The notes beneath the pieces are model-generated. The model was given only the letters and a program-made list of their open reading frames with translations. It made no database searches and was not told the DNA's origin. Positions 56,174-64,000 of a stretch of DNA of 64,000 nucleotides are shown here, piece after piece. A program made the position numbers and the translations under genes. Position 1 is the stretch's first letter; every line of letters begins with the position of its first letter. Source of the stretch: Nemertoderma westbladi (Eukaryota; Xenacoelomorpha; Nemertodermatida; Nemertodermatidae); the NCBI GenBank assembly GCA_032718475.1, contig JAUCBJ010001223.1, positions 1-64,000 of the forward strand, given 5' to 3'.

Positions 56174-56711
56174 TGTGACGGGATCATCCGGAGATGAACC
56201 CGATTTATCCTGTTTTAGTTCACGCGTCCCCGCCGTGTGAAAGAGTGTAAGTTGAGGTTACTGTTGTTCGTTATATTGTGATCTTGAGACGTGATATAGA
56301 TATAGATATAGATTGATGTTATACACTGACGTTCACAGGTTGACGGGATGACGGTAACTAAAATCCCGGTACTTCCCTAATTGTAACTTACTGTACCACC
56401 AGTAACACTGAGATAACTGAGGTAATATGATTACTGCTTACTGGTTATATCGCACGGTGGCCTTATTGCTACTCAATCGGTGCCAGCCCCCCTCTGATTG
56501 GTTGCTACCCTTGTTGGCGCCCTTTGAGGTGTTCCCGTTCACCCCAGCTATTCTCTCCCTTGTCAGGATACTAACCCCTGACCCTTATTGTGTGCTTCTC
56601 CTTCCCATTCTGTTGGGGAGACACGAGTTGGTTTGGGACCTAATCTCGTGTCCCCCAATATTGCTTATTGGCTTAACTTTGTGGAGTATTGGCGGGATTG
56701 ATTCGCTAACA
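56174..56711 (-). repeat. Putative 3' LTR of the second BEL/Pao element
   Basis: 538 bp, tgtgacgggatc...gctaaca on +. Its right end directly abuts ctccccccc, on the - strand ggggggag then TGTTAGCG: a polypurine tract followed by an LTR start. The left end shares tgtgacgggatc with the putative LTR at 35573. The partner LTR is outside the window. Confidence 0.6.
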
Positions 56712-58863
56712 CTCCCCCCCATGCCATCTTCCCGGTGAAGATAGCATCAAACCATAAAGTGCGTTACAATCCCGCTGGATCCCGATCTAGCATCGGGTGT
56801 GGGGTGGAAATCTTTTCTTTTGGAGTCGGCTTTCCAGGCCGCTCCCTCTGGGTATGATAACGCTACCCTTTTACGCCTGGCGTCCGCGCCGGGCCAATCG
56901 CGCTCTCCTCTCACACGATTTTTGTTTCCCCAACACTTTCGCCCTTAACTCTCACTCACTCTCGGACTTCTCTGTCCCTTACTCAGCCTCTTACTCTTTC
57001 CCCACTCCAGGATTGCATCCGCACCCTCTCCACACTATCTGACTCTCTTCTCAACCCCTCACTGACTACCTCATCTACTCTGACGAATGTCACCTCCCCT
57101 CCCGTGCCGTCGCACTCAAGAAGTGTGAAGTCGTCTCATGTCTCGTCCATAGTCCCATAGTCAAGTTAGCCCCCCCCATTCCCAGTAGCTAGTTGAGAAA
57201 GGTTGTAAGGTTGTACGACTATAGTACTTACTCCAAACGTATGTATTTGTTACTAATTACTACGTACGTACATACAAATTGCATTTATGTGATTATTTGC
57301 ATTAATTAAATTTGTACTTAATAGTTCGTACGTTCCGCGCGGCGCCTTCCAAGCGTACCACGTGCTAGTCCCAGTTCGTCTTTCGTCCCAAGCGATCTCC
57401 GCGGTCTATGGAGTCGCTGGTAGGCGAACTTCTCTACGTTACTCTCTCTATTTACATCGATCTCTCCGCCCCTCTCGGGCATTGTCTCCCCGAATGCTAT
57501 CCGTGGTGCCGTCCCCGGTTGCTCGCCCAACCTGATGGTGCTCCCCGCGAAATCCATCGCCGGCTCCTCGTGCACCCAGGTCCGCTTGCCGGATCTGTTC
57601 CAGAAGGCCCTCGCCCCACTGGCCGTCACCACCCTTCCGCCAACCCAGTCCTTTCCCTAGAGACTCCCCCGAACTCCCTTACGAAGCCCAATGAAGTTCA
57701 TCTAAGGGTGCTTGTTCCTTGAAGCCGTAACTCTGCGCCCTAGCTTCCTCCTCCCTCCTCTGCTTCTCTCCTCTCTCATCTAGTTTGCCTGTCATCTCGA
57801 ACTCTGCCCGATCGCTCACCCGTAGGTGGTGCCTTGCCAAGGCGCAAACGTGATGAGTGATGGGCTTAGATGGTTTAAGTCTGTTCGATGGCCTATCTCT
57901 TCCTGAATTTTCGAGTTATTGCCTATTCTTACTACTCTTACCATTTTGTTTACCGATTTGGTCCCCTTCTTAGCCCTATTCTTATCCTAATTTATTTTAA
58001 TTTCAATCCTACTACCTTACTGTTTCCTATTACTTATGGATTATTCTATTCCCTAATCCATATTCTGGTCTACTCTGTGGGCCCATGCAGTACAGCAGTA
58101 TGCCTCGTGTGGCCACACGATTTATCCAACTGTACTCATATGCCCCCCCCTAACTGCTAACTAGTATCTATATCTATATCCCTACTTCTAACTCTTAAGC
58201 TAATTAGCGGTACTACGTACCCTTAACTAATTAACCAACTAACTCTTACTCTCTAGTTAGTCAGCGGTACTATGTACCCTTAACCAACTAACTACTCCAG
58301 CTAACTAGCGGGCGGACCCTTAACTAATTAACTAACTATCCTAACTCTTACTTTCTAGTTAGTCAGCGGTACTATGTACCCTTAACCAACTAACTACTCC
58401 AGCTAACTAGCGGGCGGACCCTTAACTAATTAACTAACTACCCCTCACTCTCTAGCAAGTTAGCGGTACTACGTACCCTCAACTAACTAACTACTCCGGC
58501 TAACTAGCGGACGTACCCTTAACTAATTAACTAACTATCCTAACTCTTACTTTCTAGTTAGTCAGCGGTACTATGTACCCTTAACCAACTAACTACTCCA
58601 GCTAACTAGCGGGCGGACCCTTAACTAATTAACTAACTATCCTAACTCTTACTTTCTAGTTAGTCAGCCGTACTATGTACCCTTAACCAACTAACTACTC
58701 CAGCTAACTAGCGGGCGGACCCTTTAACTAATTAACTAACTGACTCTTTTTTTATTATTTTTATTATTTGTGTGGGAAGGGCGTCTAGCCCTCAATCCCA
58801 CCCCCCTCAGTCCAAAATGGACGACGAAAAACTCACACAAACTCACTCCCACTGCTTTTAGGT
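56712..58863 (-). other. Long 3' untranslated region of the second BEL/Pao element
   Basis: Between the integrase stop and the 3' LTR there are 2.1 kb with C/T-rich + strand. A - strand frame ending near 57660 (MTGKLDERGEKQRREEARAQ, open upstream to about 57860) and another at 57632-57318 are coding-like in composition but unrecognised. They could be remnants of an extra ORF comparable in position with ORF3 of the 18-kb element. Confidence 0.4.
58204..58745. repeat. Tandem array, about 102-bp unit, five copies
   Basis: tcagcggtactatgtaccc recurs near 58261, 58363, 58461, 58562 and 58664; each is followed by ttaaccaactaactactcc, gctaactagcggg and ttaactaattaactaacta. It lies just downstream of the integrase stop in the element's 3' region. 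Confidence 0.9.
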
Positions 58864-60687
58864 TTAAGGTGCTCCCTCCAAAAGACAACATTTGCCTACA
58901 GCTCTTCTGTAGGTCTTCCTGTCTTTCGCACCTATCTTCCCACCTATCCGCACCTCTACCGATCGGACTCTTCCGTCCTTATCGGTGTATGTGCCTACTA
59001 CCCTCGCCAACCGCCACTGGTTGTTGATGATTGTATCATCCGTAACGATCACGAGATCTCCCTCTCTTAACTCCCTGTTAGGTTTCCTCCACTTGCTTCT
59101 TTTGTGGAGTGTGGGTAGGTATTCCTCTACCCACCTTCTCCAATACTCTGCGCTTATTGCTTTAGCGACTTTCCAGCTTTGCCGGGAGTGTATGTCGTCT
59201 GGGTCTACACCCCGCATGTCGATTGTCACTGGCCTTTCCATTAGAAAATGGCTTGGCGTAAGCACTTCTAGTGACTCTGGGTCATCATTCTCCGGATATA
59301 GCGGTCTGCTATTAATGATGCCCTCGCACTTTGCAAGTACCGTTCTCAAAATGTCCTCTGTGACCATATGGGTGTTCATCAACTTCGTCATGAGACGCTT
59401 CGAACTCCCCACCAGTCTCTCGACGCATCCTAGTGTATGTGGTGCATACGGCGTCCTTCTCTCCCATTTAACTTGGCGTCGCCTCATGGCTGCCTTGACC
59501 TCCTCCCCTTCCAAGATGTCCAAGGCCTCTGCCATCTCGTTCTCTGCGCCCACAAAGTTGGTTCCACTGTCGGAGTACATGACTTCGATCGTTCCCCCTT
59601 TGCGGTCTCTGAACCTCTCCAGCGCGTTTATGAACGCTGATGATGATGCGTCTTGGGCGAGTTCTATCCCTACCGCCCTTGTGTTATTACATACAAAGAT
59701 GATACCGTAGCGTTTCTCCGTGTGTCGCATCACCTTGATCTTCATCGGCCCGAACATGTCCACACCGCAATGCGTAAATGGCGGGTCGTGCTGTCTTACT
59801 CTACTCGCTGGTAGTGGCGCCATCTCCTGTATGGCTCTCTCCTTCTTCGCTCGCCTGCAAGTTTGGCACTGCCCCACTACCGCTTTCACTTTCTTCCGTA
59901 GTTGTTTGACCCAGTAGGTCCTTCTTATTTCTGCGAGGGTTCGGTTGGTGCCCCCGTGCAATATCGACTTGTGGGAGTCCCAGATTATCTGGTGGACTAT
60001 GGGCGATCCTGTTGGAATGATGATGGGTTTCGGTGGCACCACAATGCTATTGCTGTATCCCACCCTAGAGTTCATTACTAGGATACCCTCATCGTTCAGT
60101 TGTGGTGACAGCGTGATCAACTCGCTGTCTCGTCGAAGATGCTGTTTCTTACTGACGCGCTCCACTTCGTCGCCATAGTTCTTTCGTTGTTCGTAGCGGA
60201 TGACTGCTCTCGCCGCTCCTTCCAGATCTATGGTCGTCCTGATTTTCTTCCTATCGCCGACTCCCGCTAGGAAATTCCTGAAGGCTCTCCAGTACGCCAC
60301 TAGTTTCTTGGTCTTGTACCAACTAGAGCTGTAGCTGAGGAGTTTATCCGTTGGGTTATCGCACACTTCCACTGATTTGGGTCGCACGTCCCTTATCTCC
60401 CTCACTATCTGGGAGTATATCTCTTCTCCCTCTGAATCTCCCTCTTCTCCTTCCGATATTACTTCTCCTGAGCCCGGGTCCACCTTTCTCATCGGCGGCC
60501 AGGCCTCCTTGTCGCTCAGAAACTGTGGCCCATGTTGCCACAACACTTCCTTCTTCGAGAAAGTGTGGCGTGCCACGCCCCTCGATAATAAGTCCGCAGG
60601 GTTCTCGTCCGTAGGGCAGTAGTGCCACCTTTCTAGCTCTGTCTTTGCTCTTATTTCGTCCACTCTATTCGCGATGAATATAGGGTA
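58864..60687 (-). pseudogene. RNase H end and integrase of the second BEL/Pao element
   Basis: Same frame as the gag-pol part but after a single TGA (60690-60688). It begins YPIFIANRVDEIR, then CPTDENPADLLSRG, the RNase H / pre-integrase element. The zinc-binding part is ILHGGTNRTLAEIRR and QCQTCRR. The catalytic core is GVDMFGP, MYSDSGTNFVGAENE and LGCVERLVGSSK (D, D, E). The C-terminal REGDLVIVTDDTIINNQWRL domain follows, and the stop is at 58866-58864. Without the TGA it would be intact, so it is either a very recent null copy or read through. Confidence 0.85.
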
Positions 60688-63600
60688 TCATGTTTTCTCG
60701 TTATGCAGCCAACCGAGCACTACCATGGAGTCCGTCCAGTAGTGTGTCTCCACTATGTTGGGAATAGCGTCCATTATGTAGGCTGTGGCTCTCACTCCTA
60801 ATCTCGCCGCTGTCAACTCTAGTTTGGGAACTGACGCTGAATCTGGTGGCGTTGACTTCGCCTTGCTGAAGGCAAGTCTGGGTTTGTGAGACCCTTCTCG
60901 TTGTACTAAGTAAAGTGCCGCTCCGTATGCCTCTAGCGATGCATCGGAGAACATATGCAGATCCAGGTTCGTCATGTCCCCGTCTGGGAAATACACTCTA
61001 GGCATGTTGTATGTTCCCATATCTTCAAGACCCTCCGTCCACTTGCACCATTGTTTCTTAATTTCCTCTGGCACCTCTTTGTCCCACTCGTCTTTTAGCT
61101 TGTATACTCTCTTGAGTATTTGTTTCCCCGTCACTAGTAGTGGGGATGCTAGGCCTAGGGGATCGTATATTCTTGCTATGTATGACACATAGCCTCTCTT
61201 TGTGTGGATGTTCGCGCCCTCCTGGCTTAGTTGGTACCTTAATTCGTCTGTCTCTTTGTTCCACACGATTCCCAGTGCCTTTTGTTGGGACTCCGTTCTC
61301 TTACTCGCCATGTCCTGCCCCTTTGCTGTCGTGGGATTATCCATGGTCGATTGTGGTTTCTCGTCCTCTATCGCTTTGATAAATTCCTGCGAACTGGACT
61401 GGAATTTGGTCAGGTTAAAGCCGGATCCTCTTAGGATGTCGCGAACCTCGCGCCCCGTATCCAGTATCTCTTTAACCGTATTCCCCGACTCCATTCCGTC
61501 GTCTACGTAGAAGCCGCGTCGAATCATGTCGACGGCCCTACCGCTGTATTTATCCTCTTTCCCTTTTACCGTGTCTCTTACCGCCATAGTCGTTGTGAAG
61601 GAAGACGACTTGGCGCCCATGTTCTGCACTACCATTTTGTACATTGGTATGGTTGACGGTTCTTCTTCCCCGTTGTACCATAAGAAACGTTGACTATCGC
61701 TGTCGTCTTTCGTAACACGGACTTGGTTGAACATGCCCTCTATATCACAAGTGAAGGCGTGTTTCCCGTTCCTGAATCTTAATAGGACCTCGATCCCTGA
61801 GTTGTAGATATTGGGACCTTCGAGTAGATAGTCGTTGAGGCACTTTCCATTTGTCTTTGCCGACGCATCTACTACCATTCTCAGTTTACCTTTCTTAGGA
61901 TCTAAAGCCACGTGGAGTGGTAGGTAATATGTCCTGTCCGTATTTGGTTCGTCAACCGGTAGCTCCACGGCCCATCCCTTCTCAATGTACTTCTTGATGG
62001 TTCTATGGATGTACTCGTTTTTCTCGGGGCTCCGCTTCAGTGTCTGTTTCAACTTGCGAAGCCTCGTAAGCACCATCCCTTTATTATCGGGCAACGGTAG
62101 CTTCGGTAGCTTCCATACCATTCCTATGGTATACCGTCCCTCTTTGCACATCATGGACTCGTCTACGCTCTGTTGAGCCTGTTTGTCCTCCACCGAGGTC
62201 CCTACCCCGGTCTCTTTTAATCCCTCAAAATCTTGTTTGAGCAGTCTTTTAAGCTGCTCCTCTGCTCTCTCATCACCTATTTCCTGCATAGTTCCTGCGA
62301 ACATGCATCCTGATGTCTCCGACATCCTAAATGGTATCTTACTCTTGATTGGGCCACTCAGTGTCCACCCGAATGGCGTCAATATCGCCACTGGGTCACT
62401 CTCCCTGTCTTCGCCGAAGACCGTTTGCATCCTCTCGTGGGCCGTCGGGCAGTCCATGCCTACTATGATGGATACTTTCCTGACGTCCACCTCCGGGATT
62501 GAGAAGTCAATATTATCCAGGAACTTATATTGCTCGACCTCGATGTTAGTTGGTCGCCTGGCATTGATATTGATTGACTCTATCACTTGGATGGGGTCGA
62601 TAGTTGCCCCGTAGTTACATCCCGGTGCGACTGCTGCAATCGCGCACCGTCCGGTTCTCATCTCCAGGACCTCGTCTTTGCTCGAGATGGTTGTTACTGC
62701 CATTCTACTTCTCCTCGTCCTCAATCCTATTTCTTCGGCCACCCAATCCTCAATTAAAGTGAAGGCAGCTCCGCTATCGACCAACATCAGAGTGGTTACT
62801 GATCGATTGCCTTCCCCAATCACTCGCACCGGTACTACCCCAAGTAGCACCGTTCCTCTCTTCTTCGCCCCTACTGTGCTCGTCGCCATTGTTTGGCCTT
62901 TATTTCGACGGTACTTGACCGGCGTCTCCTCGCATTGCCTTGCTCGATGTCCACCCATCACACATCGCGAGCAGATCTCATTTTTGTCCGCGTATACTAC
63001 CTGATCCTCTCTGGGTAATGCTTGCCAGTAGCTGCAGTTCATGGTTAGATGTTTTGCATTTGCATGTAGCTGGCATTTAGCCTCTGGGTCGTAGCCGTCC
63101 TTGTACAGTGCATCGCGTATCGCAACTGCATTTGTACTAAAGTCCCTACTGTTTTTATAGTTTGTGCTCGGCCTACTGGATGTATTGGGGTTATGTTTGT
63201 TCGTGTTGTTGGTTTTCCCCTGTCCGGCCTTACTCTCTGCTAACTGTGGACTCGCAGTCCCCTGCGTCGCTGCGTATGGCAGTGATTGTCTGAGCTTTGG
63301 TAATGAATTCGACGTATTGTGCTCCGGTTTCGGTCGATGGTAGTCCGTCTTCGGTCCCTTTCCCAGACTGTCTTCGCTATAGACTGGGTCGATTATTAGT
63401 TCTGCTTCGTAGCTTAGGAAGCTAGACATTTCCTCTAGACCCGGTTCCGCACCCTTTTTGTCTCTAGTGGAGAAAGCGACTCTTCTCCACTTGTTACGCA
63501 GCCATATCGGCAGTGCCTGCGCTATCGTGGTGATGTTGTTGGAGGCGTTGAGCTCGTATGGTGCGTCCAACGTCTTTAACACGATCAGCGCCTTTTCAAC

Positions 63601-64000
63601 TTTGTTAGCAAACGTCTTAATGCTAACGGGATTATCCTGTAGGCCACCCGTTGTTATGCCTCTCAGGGTTTGCCTGATGATCTTGGCTGGGTGCCCGTAT
63701 TCCCTGTCCAGTGCCCGCCATGCTGTCGTGAAGCCCCCTTCTATACCCTGGTATTGCCTCACGATGTCGTATGCTGGGCCTCCCGTGTATACTTGCAGAT
63801 ACTTTAGGCACTCCGCCTGCGTCAAATTTTTTGTTAGTATCTCGTTGCTATACATGCGCCGAAACTGAAGATATTCTTCCGGCCTACTCCCATCGAATTT
63901 GAATGGTTCCACGGGTGGTAACTCGATCCTTGTTTTTAACGCATCGATTAACGTGGCCATCCCCACTGCTTGCGCCTCTAATGGGTTCGATGGATGTTGC
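60688..64000 (-). CDS. Gag-protease-RT-RNase H of the second BEL/Pao element (5' end outside)
   Basis: Open to the window edge: codons upstream of the first ATG (63960) still read through (QHPSNPLEAQAV), so the true start may lie outside. From that region, residues 20-190 match the DUF1759 capsid type (FKFDGSRPEEYLQFRRMYSN, YLQVYTGGPA). CSRCVMGGHRARQC at about 332-345 is a CCHC knuckle. The protease motif LMLVDSGAAFTLI (about 394-405) is intact, unlike in the 18-kb element. LTPFGWTLSGP follows. RT has RTYYLPLHVAL, VVDASAKTNGKCLNDYLLEG, CDIEGMFNQVR and the YVDD box (about 820). RNase H has LHMFSDASLEAYGAALYL, VPKLELTAARL and YWTDSMVVLGWL. It ends at TGA 60690-60688. Confidence 0.85.
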   Translation of the reverse strand, partial: QHPSNPLEAQAVGMATLIDALKTRIELPPVEPFKFDGSRPEEYLQFRRMYSNEILTKNLTQAECLKYLQVYTGGPAYDIVRQYQGIEGGFTTAWRALDREYGHPAKIIRQTLRGITTGGLQDNPVSIKTFANKVEKALIVLKTLDAPYELNASNNITTIAQALPIWLRNKWRRVAFSTRDKKGAEPGLEEMSSFLSYEAELIIDPVYSEDSLGKGPKTDYHRPKPEHNTSNSLPKLRQSLPYAATQGTASPQLAESKAGQGKTNNTNKHNPNTSSRPSTNYKNSRDFSTNAVAIRDALYKDGYDPEAKCQLHANAKHLTMNCSYWQALPREDQVVYADKNEICSRCVMGGHRARQCEETPVKYRRNKGQTMATSTVGAKKRGTVLLGVVPVRVIGEGNRSVTTLMLVDSGAAFTLIEDWVAEEIGLRTRRSRMAVTTISSKDEVLEMRTGRCAIAAVAPGCNYGATIDPIQVIESININARRPTNIEVEQYKFLDNIDFSIPEVDVRKVSIIVGMDCPTAHERMQTVFGEDRESDPVAILTPFGWTLSGPIKSKIPFRMSETSGCMFAGTMQEIGDERAEEQLKRLLKQDFEGLKETGVGTSVEDKQAQQSVDESMMCKEGRYTIGMVWKLPKLPLPDNKGMVLTRLRKLKQTLKRSPEKNEYIHRTIKKYIEKGWAVELPVDEPNTDRTYYLPLHVALDPKKGKLRMVVDASAKTNGKCLNDYLLEGPNIYNSGIEVLLRFRNGKHAFTCDIEGMFNQVRVTKDDSDSQRFLWYNGEEEPSTIPMYKMVVQNMGAKSSSFTTTMAVRDTVKGKEDKYSGRAVDMIRRGFYVDDGMESGNTVKEILDTGREVRDILRGSGFNLTKFQSSSQEFIKAIEDEKPQSTMDNPTTAKGQDMASKRTESQQKALGIVWNKETDELRYQLSQEGANIHTKRGYVSYIARIYDPLGLASPLLVTGKQILKRVYKLKDEWDKEVPEEIKKQWCKWTEGLEDMGTYNMPRVYFPDGDMTNLDLHMFSDASLEAYGAALYLVQREGSHKPRLAFSKAKSTPPDSASVPKLELTAARLGVRATAYIMDAIPNIVETHYWTDSMVVLGWLHNEKT

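Larger units (their letters stand above)
56174..64000 (-). mobile_element. Second BEL/Pao LTR retrotransposon, nearly intact, cut by the window edge
   Basis: On the - strand: gag-pol enters from the right edge, continues through protease, RT, RNase H and integrase to 58864, then a 2.1-kb 3' region with a tandem array, a G-rich purine tract (complement of 56712-56720) and a 3' LTR at 56711-56174. The 5' LTR and any upstream gag lie outside. Only one nonsense codon interrupts some 1,700 pol codons. Confidence 0.85.

Noticed and set aside
61985-63868. Several + strand frames of 60-145 codons
   Set aside because: Antisense shadows of the gag-pol frame of the second BEL/Pao element.

Overview
The window looks like metazoan nuclear DNA, most likely from an invertebrate. 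It has intron/exon structure with GT-AG borders, extracellular domain exons (fibronectin type II, EGF), AT-rich intergenic sequence, and a very high load of LTR (BEL/Pao) and APE-type non-LTR retrotransposons. It is not prokaryotic: there are no operons and most long reading frames belong to mobile elements. I cannot name the species from sequence alone.

Layout. (1) 465-31054, + strand: a host gene for a secreted or cell-surface protein, read from three phase-1 exons: an FN2 exon (465-653), an EGF exon (2230-2355) and a 3' exon (30222-31054) encoding two copies of a six-cysteine domain I do not recognise. The last two exons are about 28 kb apart. (2) 4390-22353, - strand: a complete but decayed BEL/Pao-type LTR retroelement of 17,964 bp, with TG...CA LTRs of 1,125 and 1,105 bp and a 5-bp target duplication (ctgga). 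It carries gag, nucleocapsid, protease, RT, RNase H and integrase in the usual order. Between integrase and the 3' LTR it adds about 4.2 kb of coding sequence (ORF3, 9805-5593) of unknown function that contains a pair of zinc knuckles. It inserted into an older inverted-repeat (foldback) element, whose arms are still visible on both sides. (3) 22.4-30.2 kb: foldback arms, a 5'-truncated CR1/L2-like LINE (25558-27900), a hairpin, and a BEL gag remnant split by a 314-bp element built from 15-bp CAATTG-centred repeats.

(4) 33.2-36.2 kb: a third BEL-like fragment (one LTR plus gag) with long C tracts. (5) 36.2-46.9 kb: pseudogenes (a HEEAD/ADDTD plus CxC Cys-rich family, a histone H3 retropseudogene, a LINE ORF1), a 315-bp tandem duplication with CTCF-like motifs, and a 163-bp satellite with a conserved palindrome. 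(6) 46.9-52.5 kb, - strand: decayed HECT-domain exons abutting a LINE whose 1,363-residue ORF joins about 510 residues of multi-pass membrane-like sequence to an APE endonuclease and RT, with an NPGP motif at the junction; just upstream is an 11-copy 22-bp palindromic array. (7) 52.5-56.1 kb: a 608-bp TIR element, an unidentified terminal exon, and a 5'-truncated RTE-like LINE. (8) 56174-64000, - strand: a second BEL/Pao element, nearly intact (one TGA in the pol frame), running off the right edge.

The strongest candidates for something undescribed are ORF3 of the 18-kb BEL element and the membrane-domain LINE; the duplicated six-Cys domain and the CAATTG-repeat element come next. All function statements for these are inference from sequence only.
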